Assembly (NCBI GenBank): GCA_002256345.1
Contig: NKIY01000013.1
Coordinates: 62,001 to 126,000, forward strand
Length of the DNA: 64,000 bases
DNA from: Bradyrhizobiaceae bacterium PARB1
GTDB lineage: Bacteria > Pseudomonadota > Alphaproteobacteria > Rhizobiales > Xanthobacteraceae
Direction of reading: 5' to 3'
Position 1 is the first letter of the stretch. Every line of letters starts with the position of its first letter. The position numbers and the translations under genes are program-made. A model generated the notes under the pieces. It saw only the letters and a list, made by a program, of their open reading frames with translations. It did no database searches and was not told where the DNA came from. This document shows positions 26,823-36,676 of the stretch, one piece after another.

Positions 26823-28865
26823 ATGTTAGTCTTAAAATGTATTGCAAGCGCTTGGTGCACTGCCAGCGCCGCCAGCGTGGCACGTTATTTTGCCCCGATT
26901 TCGGTTCAGCGCTCTGGCTTGGTGCTCTGGCCGGTAATAGTCGCAATGATATTTCTTGCTATCGGAGCGCCGGTCTCAGCCCAGATACTGCCGGCCCAAA
27001 CGATTTGGCGCCTGTTGGATTACGTCGCTGTCGATTACCCGAAAGCTGTCCGGGACGGAAGGATCGTCAGCCAGAGCGAGTACGACGAGATGAAAGAGTT
27101 CTCGGCGGCCGCGAGCAAGCTCATCGGCGAGCTTCCTGAAACTGCAGCTAGAGCCGACCTGCGGGCGAGAGCAAATGCACTTCATGACGTCATCACCGCG
27201 AAGGCCGCTCCTGCGGTCGTCACCGCCGCGGCGCGCGGCCTAACGGTCGAGCTCGTCAAAGCGTACCCAATTCCGCTGGCGCCGGCCGCCGCGCCCGATC
27301 TGGCGCGGGGCGAAGCGCTCTATTCTGAGCACTGCGCGGCTTGTCACGGCGCGAGCGGGCGCGGCGACGGAGCCCAAGCCGCCGGGCTCGAGCCCGCGCC
27401 GATCGCCTTCACGGACGAAGCCCGAGCACGGGAACGCAGCATTCTCGCGCTCTACCAGGTGATCGAACAGGGAATCGACGGCACCAGCATGAGCAGTTTT
27501 GCGGATCTGCCCGCTGCGGATCGATGGGCACTTGCCTTCTACGTCGGAACGCTCGCCTATTCCACGGACAAGGCAGTCGATGGCAAGGTGCGGTGGGAAG
27601 CGGACGCCTCGCTCCAAACCCAATTCGATCTGCAGAAACTCGTCGGCCTTCGACCCGCAGTCCTTGAATCCCAACTAGGTCAATCCAAGGCACAGCAAAT
27701 CGTAGCTTATCTCCGGCGACACCCCGAGGCGACCTCGCAAGTGTCGGCCGCAGGTTCGCTCACGTTGGCGCGCACGCGCCTGGGCGAAGCACTTGCGGCC
27801 TACCGCACGGGCAATCGCAAAGAGGCGACCGATCTTGTTCTATCCGCATATCTCGACGGGTTCGAGCCCGTCGAAGCGGTTCTGTCGGCCCGCGACAACA
27901 GGCTGCTGATTCGGATCGAAGGCGCCATGGCCGATCTGAGATCTGCGGTTTTCAAAGGCGCCCCCCCAGATGACGTGCGCGCTCGCGTTGTTGCTCTCGA
28001 TCAGTTGTTTGCGGATGCGGAGGTGCTGCTCGGCGCCGGCGAAGCCTCGGCGAGCTCCAGCTTCCTCGCATCCTTCACCATCCTCGTCCGCGAAGGGCTG
28101 GAGGCGATACTGATCGTCACCGCGATGCTGTCGTTCCTCGCGAAGGCGAACCGTAGAGATATCCTTGCGTATGTGCACGGCGGCTGGATCGCTGCGCTCG
28201 TCGCCGGTGCAGGCACCTGGGCCGCGGCCACGTGGCTGATCTCTATCAGCGGTGCCGGCCGCGAGCTGACGGAGGGCTTTGGTGGTGTTTTCGCGGCCCT
28301 GGTTCTGCTCTGGGTGGGCATTTGGATGCATGGGAAGAGCCACGCGGACACATGGCAGCGCTACATCCGGGATAAGCTCGGCCGCGCTCTTAACCGCCGC
28401 TCCGCATGGTTTTTGTTCGCACTGGCTTTCATCGTCGTCTATCGCGAGGTTTTCGAGACCATCTTGTTCTATGCGGCCATCTGGGGCCAAGGAAATGGTG
28501 GCGCGGTGATGGGCGGCGGTGTGGCCGCGCTCGTGATGCTCGGTCTTGTCGCATTTGTCATGCTTAGGTTCAGCCGCACGCTGCCGATCGGTCGGTTCTT
28601 CGCCTTCAGTTCGGGACTGATCGCGATCTTGGCTGTCGTGCTCATCGGAAAAGGCTCAGCCGCGCTACAGGAAGCGGGCTATCTGCCAGTCTCTCCTCTC
28701 TTCAGCTTCCCACGTAGTCAATTGCTGGGTTTGTATCCAACGCAAGAAACGGTGTTCGCGCAGATTATGATGATTGTTTTGCTCGCTACCGGATTTTTCT
28801 TAAATTGGCGGTTAGCGTCACGGGGTAGACGGAATGAAACAGCGACGCAGCGAGAAATCTGCTGA
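26823..28865 (+). CDS. Cytochrome c-FTR1 iron permease fusion
   Basis: About 680 residues. An N-terminal signal segment (VIVAMIFLAIGAPVSA) leads to a periplasmic region with one CxxCH haem site (HCAACHGASGRGDG, near residue 171). Next is a helical linker, then an FTR1 permease of about 7 helices with both REGLE-type motifs: REGLEAILIVTAML near 423 and YREVFETILFYAAIW near 539. FTR1 proteins move iron into the cell after oxidation or with a periplasmic partner; the fused cytochrome c suggests built-in electron transfer. The ATG at 26823 is likely; a TTG at 26808 or internal GTG is possible. Iron regulation is plausible from the boxes upstream. Confidence 0.9.
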   Translation: MLVLKCIASAWCTASAASVARYFAPISVQRSGLVLWPVIVAMIFLAIGAPVSAQILPAQTIWRLLDYVAVDYPKAVRDGRIVSQSEYDEMKEFSAAASKLIGELPETAARADLRARANALHDVITAKAAPAVVTAAARGLTVELVKAYPIPLAPAAAPDLARGEALYSEHCAACHGASGRGDGAQAAGLEPAPIAFTDEARARERSILALYQVIEQGIDGTSMSSFADLPAADRWALAFYVGTLAYSTDKAVDGKVRWEADASLQTQFDLQKLVGLRPAVLESQLGQSKAQQIVAYLRRHPEATSQVSAAGSLTLARTRLGEALAAYRTGNRKEATDLVLSAYLDGFEPVEAVLSARDNRLLIRIEGAMADLRSAVFKGAPPDDVRARVVALDQLFADAEVLLGAGEASASSSFLASFTILVREGLEAILIVTAMLSFLAKANRRDILAYVHGGWIAALVAGAGTWAAATWLISISGAGRELTEGFGGVFAALVLLWVGIWMHGKSHADTWQRYIRDKLGRALNRRSAWFLFALAFIVVYREVFETILFYAAIWGQGNGGAVMGGGVAALVMLGLVAFVMLRFSRTLPIGRFFAFSSGLIAILAVVLIGKGSAALQEAGYLPVSPLFSFPRSQLLGLYPTQETVFAQIMMIVLLATGFFLNWRLASRGRRNETATQREIC

Positions 28866-29180
28866 CAAGGCAAGTCTGGAAAGGCTGATCAGGGTGGTTT
28901 CGCCTACCATTTGGACCGCCGCCGACTCGAATGCTCGTGCTCGCCAGTTCCCAGAGGACCACGTTTTATGATGGCCATCGCCGCGCGATTTGCCGCAGTT
29001 TCGCTTTTAAACAACGGGCATTGCAGTGTTGTTGCGCACAACGCGGATAAGGCATCGCGGTCGGAATCGCGACCCCGATGGCCGCGGCCTGACTTCGGCC
29101 TTGGCAGAGAGACGCTGCCTCTGTTGCATCAGATAAAGGATGAGATAACGCTCCTCTCGGCTGGCGATCCTTTTGTCAGC
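28866..29180. other. Gap between FTR1 and the convergent exchanger gene
   Basis: 315 bases with only weak open frames. I see no convincing gene, and no clean terminator hairpin with a T-run. Confidence 0.4.
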
Positions 29181-30434
29181 TTATGCTTCATTTCGCCTTG
29201 TATCGGGCTGCGGACCGGCTGAAAAAAATGCCGTGCGCAATGTTGCAACAAGTCGGGGCCCGTTGATGGAAAACACCGCCAAAGCCATGGCGAGATACAC
29301 CCAAGCCAGCCATGTCAGCGTCACGATCGTGCGAGCCTCATCGTTCCGGTAATAAAATGCCAGAACGACCTGCACGGAGAACATTGCGGCGAGCAACGCC
29401 GCTGAGGCGATACTGAGCCGCAGGCGCAGCAGCAAGGCGATGCCCAGCAGGGATTGCGCGGCGGTTAAAAAGAACTCTTCACTCTGCCGGGCGTCAAGCG
29501 GAAGCGATGAGATCGTACCGGCGCCGACGCTCATGGCGAGCGGCAGCATTCCGACGAGCAATGTCCATTGATTGATCTTGTCGCTAATCATAGCAGTCAA
29601 ACCATTGCCCGAGCGATTTGCCAGCACGAACAAAATGGCTATCGAGACCGCAGGAGCTTCGCTTGCGAGCGGCGCCAGCCACTGGATCAAAAGGAATTCG
29701 TTAATGCCGAGCACACGCCCGCTGCTCACCATGGCTTCGGCGAAGGGTTCGGCTGCTGCGAGGATGACGCCGCAGGCGACGATGACGAGACCGATCATGA
29801 TGGCCCATTGGGTGGCAATGGGCAGGGTCGTGAGAGCAGCAGCCGGTCCGGCCTCTTCGGCCTCGTCGGGATTGTCCGTCTTTGGTGTATTGCGGACTCT
29901 CCAGACATAGGCAAAAAAGATGGCAGCGAGCACGACGAAATCGACGAGAGTGATTCGGCCCATATATAAAATGACAAAGGCGTAAACGCTCGCCAGCAGA
30001 AGGAAACCGATTTCTATCGCGTTGGATGGGGATAGTTCGATCGCACGATGCCGATCTTTCATCCAATGTATAAGCACGATCACGGGCCAAGCGAGCCCGA
30101 CAAGCAATCGATTTGCACCCGTCATGTTGGCCGCTGCATAATGGATGTATTGTGAGTCCGGTCCGGCCTTGCCGGCTTGATAGGCGTAATAAAGATCAAC
30201 CGCATATTCCGGCAGAACCGTGACAAGCGCGACGACGGCAAGGATGAGGCCTTGTGAGATATATTGCTCAGCGGCCTCAGCACCCCATGACAGCAGGAAG
30301 CCGGCAGCCAAAATAGCAACACCGAAAACGGCTGAATCTAGAATCGGATTTGGCCTCAATCCGGTCACGCGGAAGATGATCGCGGGCAGCGCTGCAAGCA
30401 TAGCAATCGCAACAAGTGACACGAATCGTCTCAT
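29181..30434 (-). CDS. Sodium/calcium exchanger family membrane protein (CaCA superfamily)
   Basis: A 417-residue membrane protein from ATG 30434 (MRRFVSLVAIAMLAALPAI); the open frame continues upstream to 30644 but that extension has no membrane or family features. Two alpha-repeats typical of cation exchangers are present: GAEAAEQYISQGLILAVVAL with VTVLPEYAVDL, and LIQWLAPLASEAPAVSIAIL in the second half. An acidic cytoplasmic loop (PDEAEEAGP) separates them. The likely role is Ca or other divalent cation efflux driven by Na or H. Confidence 0.87.
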   Translation of the reverse strand: MRRFVSLVAIAMLAALPAIIFRVTGLRPNPILDSAVFGVAILAAGFLLSWGAEAAEQYISQGLILAVVALVTVLPEYAVDLYYAYQAGKAGPDSQYIHYAAANMTGANRLLVGLAWPVIVLIHWMKDRHRAIELSPSNAIEIGFLLLASVYAFVILYMGRITLVDFVVLAAIFFAYVWRVRNTPKTDNPDEAEEAGPAAALTTLPIATQWAIMIGLVIVACGVILAAAEPFAEAMVSSGRVLGINEFLLIQWLAPLASEAPAVSIAILFVLANRSGNGLTAMISDKINQWTLLVGMLPLAMSVGAGTISSLPLDARQSEEFFLTAAQSLLGIALLLRLRLSIASAALLAAMFSVQVVLAFYYRNDEARTIVTLTWLAWVYLAMALAVFSINGPRLVATLRTAFFSAGPQPDTRRNEA

Positions 30435-30805
30435 ATCAAATCCTTCAGGTCGCTGTGACAGGCGCTCTAAATTTAGCGTTCGCGAAGACGTCTCGCGCAC
30501 CCAAAATTTCGAAGCAGGCTTTGTTAATTTCAAGTCACGTCGCGATAGAGATAAATGGAAGCAATAACCTGCTGTCGCCAACATTTCTAGCCATAGAAAC
30601 CTACCGACAGCATTGGCTAGAACAAAGGCGAAAAGGCGACGCAATCAGACTCAGCCAGCCTGTCTTGTGAGGCACCGGCGCACGATTTTCGCGCTCTGGG
30701 CAGAAAGCACTCCTAAGAATAGTTGCCCCTACAGGCTGAGAAGCAACACAAGCGGGTAAAAGCTAAGTTGACATCTGTCCGCACGCACACGTTCTTCCGG
30801 TGGGA
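30435..30805. other. Upstream region of the exchanger gene
   Basis: About 370 bases. The leftward exchanger frame is open through 30644 but without recognisable content, and the rest has no supported gene. I see no clear promoter or hairpin. Confidence 0.35.
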
Positions 30806-31324
30806 TCAACATACCTGAGCATTCAAGGATATCGTCTGGTACTCGTTTTTATTCCTGTTGACTGCAGGTCTAAAACTTCGGCCGTTCCAACAAAAAAGCG
30901 TGCGGATGCCTGCACGGAACATCTCAAGACCCGCGACGCCGGCAGCGTTCGTCATCGTAATTTCCTTCGCATTAGCGGCGAACACACGGACGCGCCTGCC
31001 ACCTGTGTCAAGAAAAACCTCGTGCAAACAACCGGCGGCGTCGCAAATTTTTCGGCTGCCCGGGCAATAAAACTCTTCGAAATGCAGCACGACAAAGCGG
31101 TGCCCCGACGCCTCAATCGAGGTTGAAAAGTAATGTCCGGCCGCTGCCTTGCGACACGCCTGTTCGCGCTGAGCCACGGCTCGTCGTATATCCGCCGGAA
31201 GCGAGTCGAGGTGTTCGGCCGCCAATGGGTTTTCTGATGCAAAGGAGCCGCGTGCGGCTCCGGGAGTTTGTGCGACGATAGAGGACGCTATTACAAATAC
31301 TACGCCGGACAACCGATGTTTCAT
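30806..31324 (-). CDS. Exported hypothetical protein with paired cysteines
   Basis: A 172-residue protein from ATG 31324, with an AAGGAG and GAGGAG ribosome site directly upstream. The signal peptide MKHRLSGVVFVIASSIVA is followed by a mature part with FEEFYCPGSRKICDAAGCLHEVF (several Cys) and ending SLNAQVC. The longer frame to 31477 would bury the signal peptide and is rejected. The family is not recognised; the Cys spacing suggests a disulfide-bonded periplasmic protein. Confidence 0.65.
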   Translation of the reverse strand: MKHRLSGVVFVIASSIVAQTPGAARGSFASENPLAAEHLDSLPADIRRAVAQREQACRKAAAGHYFSTSIEASGHRFVVLHFEEFYCPGSRKICDAAGCLHEVFLDTGGRRVRVFAANAKEITMTNAAGVAGLEMFRAGIRTLFCWNGRSFRPAVNRNKNEYQTISLNAQVC

Positions 31325-31562
31325 CTCCTCACTCCTTCGCTTCTTCCTCAATGGTGCGGCTACGGCAAAAGCGTCAGATGGAACAGCGCAGTGCGACGAC
31401 GCAACTACGGTAAGGTCAACGGGCTTCAGCCCCGGCGGTGTATAGCGATGCAGTCGATCAGATAGAAAGCTCCTCATACACCAAACTAACCACTAAGGGT
31501 ATTATTATACTGCGTTCTCGCGGCGCGCTTTGCCCAGCCAACGCTTGGCTGGAATAATCACA

Positions 31563-31830
31563 TCACGACCCTCTCTTATACCCAGCTTGCGTTGGTTTAA
31601 GCCGCAGCTCGGCAACAAGCTCGCTTACCGCAGTGACGCTGGGCGGTGCTAGTCCCTCGAGGGGCTCCTGCGTGTGGTGCAGCTCAAGCACCCCAAGCCT
31701 TCGATACAAATCGAAACGGTCTTCGAGGAGCTCGTAATTTTTTGAATGCCCCTACCAGAGGAATCACTTGGTTCCAAGTGTCTTTTACCCCATGCACGAG
31801 CAGAAGCGTGCTGCGCGATTGATAATCAAT
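31563..31830 (-). pseudogene. Alpha/beta-hydrolase-like remnant with a homopolymer frameshift
   Basis: Leftward reading gives STLLLVHGVKDTWNQVIPLV, then AFKK. At an AAAAAA run near 31740 the frame must shift by one base to continue YELLEDRFDLYRRLGVLELHH and on to VTAVSELVAELRLKPTQAGYKRGS and a stop at 31563. The LLLVHG segment resembles the beta-strand/oxyanion region of alpha/beta hydrolases. There is an in-frame stop just upstream of the first part, so the N-terminus is lost. Exact family uncertain. Confidence 0.5.
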
Positions 31831-31879
31831 TCAAAAGATTATGGTAACTTAAAGCCACGATAATGCACATGGTGACCTT

Positions 31880-33318
31880 ATGTCCTCGCCCCGCTCCTTA
31901 AACGAGCATACCGACGCTGTCGATCGAGCGCGGAGAAAAAAGGCGTCATTACTGCTGGTCCTAGCTGTTGGCGTGGTTATGTTTTGCGCCGCCGCCGGCA
32001 CGTATTGCTGCCAGTGACTCTTCGCGTCGCAGTCGGACCGGGGGGTAGCGATGACCATAAAGTGGTCTTTGCTATGGCGCAGGTGTTCGCCGCAGAAAGT
32101 AGAACCGTCAGATTAACGCCAGTGACGACCGAGGGAGCTGTCGAAGCTCTCGCCCTGCTCAAGGCGGGGAAGGCTGATCTTGCCGTGGCACGTGGCGATC
32201 TGGAGATGTCTGCCGACGCGCAGACGCTTGCCGTGCTGCGCAAGAACTACGCGGTCTTGTGGTCTACGTCTGGTCTCCCTGGCAAAAGCTCGAAGAGCAA
32301 ACATGGCACGAAGGTTGAGGACATCTCTGGTCTGGCCGGACGCAAAATAGGTGTCATCGGCCGTACGCCTGCCAACCCGGCATTGCTACGAGTGATCCTA
32401 ACTGCGTCAGGCGTTGAGGCGGACAAGGCCTCGGTCGTGCAATTTGGCACAGACAATATAGAAGAACTTGCGCGATCCGACTCTCGATGCTTTCTTGGCC
32501 GTCGGGCCGCTTGATAGCAAAATTACTGCCGACGCGATCTCCGCAACGGCCCGAAGGCGAGGCGCACCGAAGTTCCTCGGGCTCGAGGCGTCAGAAGCCT
32601 TGGCTCTGAAAAATCCTCGTTATGAAGCCGAAGAGATTCCGCCGAGCGTTTTCAATGCAAAACCGGCCTGGCCAAATGACAAGGTTGATACAATCAGCGT
32701 CAGTCATTTAATCAATTTAATCGTGGCGCGAAAGGTTTTATCTGAAAGTACGGCAGCAGCATTTTTCAGGCAACTATTCGCGACGCGCGAGCTCATTGTG
32801 GAACAAGCGCCCGGCGCTGCGCACATCACCAAGCCAGATCTCGAGAAGAATGCTCAGCTATCTGTGCACCGGGGAGCGGCGTCGGTCATTAATGGTACGG
32901 AGCGCACATTTCTTGACAAGTATGGCGACTACTTCTGGTTCGCTCTCTTGCTTCTCTCGGGAATCGGATCGGCGGCCGCGTGGCTAAAGCGTTATCTAAA
33001 TCGAGACGAGAGGAAAGAGAATACAAAGCATCGAAATCAGATCTTAATGCTGATTTCCGAGGTGCACATAGCTGGATCTGAGCAGCAATTGTTGCAGCTG
33101 CAACGCTGCAACGAGACGTCGATGCGATCGTAGGTGAGACGCTGCACCTGTATGATGAAGGGTCTATTGAGGAAGGAGAGCTGGCACCGTTAAGCCTTGC
33201 AATCGAACTGTTCAATCATGCCATGACGGAACGACGAGCCGCATTGCAAATTGGACCGATTGAGCCAACACGAGGGTCGCTTGCCACTCACCGCCTCACT
33301 TCTCCGCCATTGCGCTAG
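31880..33318 (+). pseudogene. TAXI-family solute-binding protein, broken by at least three frameshifts
   Basis: Four pieces in different frames join into one protein. They are an N-terminal part with membrane anchor (MSSPRSLNEHTDAVDRARR..., from 31880, stop near 32016); the binding domain LRVAVGPGGSDDHKVVFAMA to about 32466; DAFLAVGPLDSKITADAI through a C-terminal membrane helix (YFWFALLLLSGIGSAAAWL) to about 33090; and a cytoplasmic tail RDVDAIVGETLHLYDEG to the stop at 33316-33318. TAXI proteins normally bind small acids for TRAP transporters; this inner-membrane-anchored type is seen in rhizobia without TRAP partners. It cannot yield a full protein unless the shifts are sequencing errors. 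Confidence 0.75.
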
Positions 33319-33373
33319 GCCAGTTGACGATCGTCGCAATACCGATCTTTTTGCAGTCTATTAAAGCCTCTAC

Positions 33374-34063
33374 TTACTGAGCCGGGTCGTTCGCCGACTC
33401 GACCTGCCCTTGCCGCTGCAGCCGCAGCATGACGCTCCAACAAAGAAGAGACCAAGCAGCACCAATGCACCAACCTGCCAAGACGTCGGTAGGGTAGTGA
33501 ACCCCCAATATCACACGCGTCATCCCAACCAGGACCGTCAGGAGCAATCCTATCGCAATGGCGTACAGCCTCAGACGCAACCGCGGTGTCGTTCTAGCTA
33601 GAAGTGCGGCAAGGGTGAGATAGGTTATGGCCGAAAAGGTTGCATGGCCGCTTGGGAAGCTCGCCGAGCTGACGCTCGCCAAAGGTTCGATGAAGTCTGG
33701 CCTTGGGCGTTCAAACGTCGATTTGAGAACGTTGTTCAGGATGCCGCCACCCGCGATCGCCACTAGAACAAGTAGCGCGGCCGCTCTCTTCCTTATCATC
33801 ACGAGATATCCAAGCACCACGCCACAGATGAGGCTGACGACAGGGGCACTGCCGAGCGCGCTCACGTCGCGGATAGCTTCAGCAAGCCAGCGAGGATACG
33901 CCGCTCGACCCATTTCATCTCTAAATGATTGCAATAGCCAGCGATCGAATGGATCGCTGGCTCCGTCTGTAGAAAGGTTTGCAATGATCCCGAACACCAG
34001 CACAAGTGCCGCTGTGCCCAACATCGCGGCCAACGGCCAGACCTCAAAGCTTTGCTTCTTCAT
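33374..34063 (-). CDS. PAP2-family lipid phosphatase
   Basis: A 229-residue integral membrane phosphatase with the three PAP2 signature motifs: KSTFERPRPDF (KxxxxxxRP), SFPSGHATFSA (PSGH) and RVILGVHYPTDVLAGW (SRxxxxxHxxxD type), with 5-6 helices. It removes phosphate from phosphatidic acid, undecaprenyl-pyrophosphate or similar lipids. It lies near a lipid kinase and MgtC, forming a loose envelope-lipid group. Confidence 0.93.
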   Translation of the reverse strand: MKKQSFEVWPLAAMLGTAALVLVFGIIANLSTDGASDPFDRWLLQSFRDEMGRAAYPRWLAEAIRDVSALGSAPVVSLICGVVLGYLVMIRKRAAALLVLVAIAGGGILNNVLKSTFERPRPDFIEPLASVSSASFPSGHATFSAITYLTLAALLARTTPRLRLRLYAIAIGLLLTVLVGMTRVILGVHYPTDVLAGWCIGAAWSLLCWSVMLRLQRQGQVESANDPAQ

Positions 34064-34566
34064 GGGTCAGAATATCAGCATGGGCAACTAACTTAACCTC
34101 GGAAATCGAATACAAGAACGTGAAAAGCTATCCAGCGCGTCCTACTAGCTCGGATGTAAGATGGTTAGCGCACCGCCGCCATACCGAACATAATTCACCG
34201 CCTTTATTAAACGATAAAGAATGTGCCGCCGCAAGATCACCGATCATAAGGTTCAGCAGAATTGTCATTTTCGCAAACAAACGATTCGTCTGCGAACGCA
34301 ACCAAAGCAATCGTCATTATCGCAAACTTCCGGCTGCAAGCACTGATTGCGGGCCGCCTAAGCTTGGACTTTGGGTAAACTGAAACTCCTCATTTCATAA
34401 CGCTGATCAGTCTTTTCCACGACGACGGACACGCCAGCACCTCCATCGGGTGTGCACATTCGGGCGCATGTCGATTAATGACGAGTCAAATGGCTGAAAG
34501 CTTCGCAGACTCAGCGGAGGTCGCCGTATTCTCGCATCAGTGTGTCAGTTTGAGTTGCATCGGCCT
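34064..34566. other. 500-base gap with no supported gene
   Basis: This stretch is AT-richer than its surroundings. Short open frames on both strands have no recognisable content. It may be a decayed segment; I see no repeat or RNA-like structure. Confidence 0.35.
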
Positions 34567-35007
34567 TTACCCCTCTTGCTCTCTTTTGAATGGCTTGAAT
34601 GCCGTCAAAAGTAAGAAGTTGCACAGACTGAGTACCAATCCAACATCGTAATAGCCGAATCCCACGGCCATTCCGATCACGCCGACATTTAAGATGCTCG
34701 CGGCTGTGGCCGTACCATGTACCGAAGCACCGGATTGCAGGATAGCACCTCCGCCTACCATTCCGATCCCAGTAAACAAGCCCTGAAGAATTCGGGACTG
34801 CTCCCGCGCATGCTCGCCGAGGATTTCGGTTCCCAGGATTGCTAAGCCACAGCTTGCAATGGCGATGATAGGAAAGGTCCGTAGGCCTGCGCTTCGTGAT
34901 TCCTTCTCTCGATTCCAGCCGATCGGCAAAACAAACAAAAATGCTATGGTTAGCCGAACAAGGTGCATGGGAACGTCACCCCATATCCCCCAGTATGCAC
35001 TTGTCAT
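34567..35007 (-). CDS. MgtC/SapB-family membrane protein
   Basis: A 146-residue protein covering the MgtC membrane domain: VRLTIAFLFVLPIGWNRE, SAGLRTFPIIAIASCGLAIL, GLFTGIGMVGGGAIL and GTATAASILNVGVIGMAVGFG. The start at 35007 has CGGAG seven bases upstream. It lacks the C-terminal cytoplasmic ACT-like domain of long MgtC proteins. MgtC modulates F-type ATPase and survival in low Mg; short forms are uncharacterised. Confidence 0.9.
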   Translation of the reverse strand: MTSAYWGIWGDVPMHLVRLTIAFLFVLPIGWNREKESRSAGLRTFPIIAIASCGLAILGTEILGEHAREQSRILQGLFTGIGMVGGGAILQSGASVHGTATAASILNVGVIGMAVGFGYYDVGLVLSLCNFLLLTAFKPFKREQEG

Positions 35008-35110
35008 AAATACTCCGATCGTATCTGAAAGACTAATTGTAGAACCTAATCGCGAACAGAGTCCTACTTATTTGATGCTTGGCCGAATGGAAACGCTCAG
35101 CTTAGTGTGT

Positions 35111-36085
35111 CTAAAGGTCTTCAAGTTGTGGAAAATCTGCAGGCGCCATGAGGAGCAGCGCCTCGCGCGCAGCTGAAACACGTATCGGCGTTTGTGCGAT
35201 GACTTCGCCGTCAATCGCAACGTGCTGCTTTGGTACAGTGTCGATGACCATTTTTTTAGCCTTTAATATCTCAATTTCAGCAGGAACAAACGGGATGCCC
35301 AGAGTGAGCCGAGCCCACTGCTTTGCCAGGATCCACTTTGATGGGCCCTTCAGAATGTGAATTACAATGTTGCCGTCATCGGGACTCGCCTCCGGGGCTA
35401 CAAGAACACCGCCTTGATAAGCCCCGTTGGCAATCCGCAGGTCAATTGCGTCGAAAGAGATTTGATCACCGTTGATGGTCACAATGCACTGGAATGTCTC
35501 AAATTTTATAAACTTATTCAGTGCGACGAGCGCGTATGCTCCTCGGCCAAGCCACTTCTTCAACATATGCGGCGTTGCACGTCCAACGATGGCGGGCATT
35601 CCTATCGAAGACCCGTTCGCGAAATAATGCTCGTTGATTTTGCCTAAATCGACATCCGCAACCTTTCCATTGATCAGGTTGTCGATTGAGCCGGCAAGAT
35701 CGAGGGGGACGCCAATCGTGCGAGCGAAGCTGTTGGCTGTCCCCAGCGGCAGTAAACCAAGTACGACATCCTTATACGCAAAATGACGAGCTACCGAACT
35801 TATTGTGCCGTCCCCGCCGCCAACGATGATGAATTTGCGTCCTTTCGCAATTTCCTCTCGGACTACTTCCGGCACTCGTTCTCCATGCTGAACGGGATAT
35901 GAAGCAGTCAGTTTGACGCCTCCTTTCTCCAACAATCTCTTTGCCTCTGAGTAAGCACGCGCCCCCCGCCTGGAGCGCGTGTTCACGATCAAAACCGCAG
36001 ATTTATCCCGCTTGATCTCATGGTCGAGTAGAGCCTTTTTCATGCGACGGGCGGCAATCGCATCGCGTGTGGTTGCGTCTGACAT
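35111..36085 (-). CDS. Diacylglycerol kinase-family lipid kinase (YegS/DagK type)
   Basis: A 324-residue cytoplasmic kinase. ALIVNTRSRRGARAY-like beta-strand (VLIVNTRSRRGAR) is followed by the nucleotide-binding GGGDGTISSVARHF and LGLLPLGTANSFARTIGVP, and C-terminal HVAIDGEVIAQTP; these are the DAGK catalytic signatures. It phosphorylates diacylglycerol, sphingoid bases or phosphatidylglycerol. The start at 36085 is chosen over 36115, although its ribosome site is weak. Confidence 0.92.
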   Translation of the reverse strand: MSDATTRDAIAARRMKKALLDHEIKRDKSAVLIVNTRSRRGARAYSEAKRLLEKGGVKLTASYPVQHGERVPEVVREEIAKGRKFIIVGGGDGTISSVARHFAYKDVVLGLLPLGTANSFARTIGVPLDLAGSIDNLINGKVADVDLGKINEHYFANGSSIGMPAIVGRATPHMLKKWLGRGAYALVALNKFIKFETFQCIVTINGDQISFDAIDLRIANGAYQGGVLVAPEASPDDGNIVIHILKGPSKWILAKQWARLTLGIPFVPAEIEILKAKKMVIDTVPKQHVAIDGEVIAQTPIRVSAAREALLLMAPADFPQLEDL

Positions 36086-36264
36086 AAGCAGGGATCCTAA
36101 GGCAGTTACGTCCAATTTAATTTACGATGCGACTCTGGCCGACATCGAGCAAGTCGCTAGGTCAATGTCATATATCTCGTACTGATCGCGAGCGTCGTGC
36201 GCACTTTCTAAAACATCGGATTCTGGTTTTCACGAATATCTCCTACGGATGAGAGCTATCAGCC

Positions 36265-36597
36265 TTAAACCTTACCGGCTGCAACAAGCGTCCAGCGATC
36301 AGCAGCACGGTTTTTGTCCATCCATTGCTTATAGTGAGCAACGCCTGTCATCGCCGCTATTCCAGCCGCACTCACCGCGATCCTAAAGATCATCGAACTA
36401 CTAGCTCGAACAAGAGGCGGGCGAGGCAAGAAGAAACTAACGCGACGGCAACAGGCGACCCGGACAAGCAGCGCGAGATCGAACCTGATGGTGCCACTGG
36501 CGTCGCCTGCCGCTGCGAAGCCAATGCCTGTTGTCAATCCGAACGCGAGAGCGATGACCGCAAGTCGAGCCTCCGCATGACGCGACGCTTTCGTCAT
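36265..36597 (-). CDS. Hypothetical membrane protein downstream of the P-type ATPase
   Basis: A 110-residue frame starting MTKASRHAEARLAVIALAFG. It has an N-terminal hydrophobic stretch, a basic and cysteine-rich middle (LVRVACCRRVSFFLPRP), a second hydrophobic stretch (IFRIAVSAAGIAAMTGVAHY) and a charged tail. No family is recognised. The mixed character could mean two joined fragments. It is the last frame of the leftward metal operon. Confidence 0.35.
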   Translation of the reverse strand: MTKASRHAEARLAVIALAFGLTTGIGFAAAGDASGTIRFDLALLVRVACCRRVSFFLPRPPLVRASSSMIFRIAVSAAGIAAMTGVAHYKQWMDKNRAADRWTLVAAGKV

Positions 36598-36676
36598 GGA
36601 CAATCGGCTTAATGCTTGAAACATCGCGTCACTTTCAGAAATTGGGGCATGTGTGAAAGCGTTAAGTTCTTCTTCC

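Noticed and set aside
28911-29222. 103-codon rightward frame after FTR1
   Set aside because: No family pattern, no ribosome site, and overlaps the exchanger's 3' end.
30435-30644. N-terminal extension of the Na/Ca exchanger
   Set aside because: Sequence is not membrane-like and the exchanger start at 30434 matches the first helix.
30800-31126. 108-codon rightward frame
   Set aside because: Antisense to the exported cysteine protein, with shadow-like composition.
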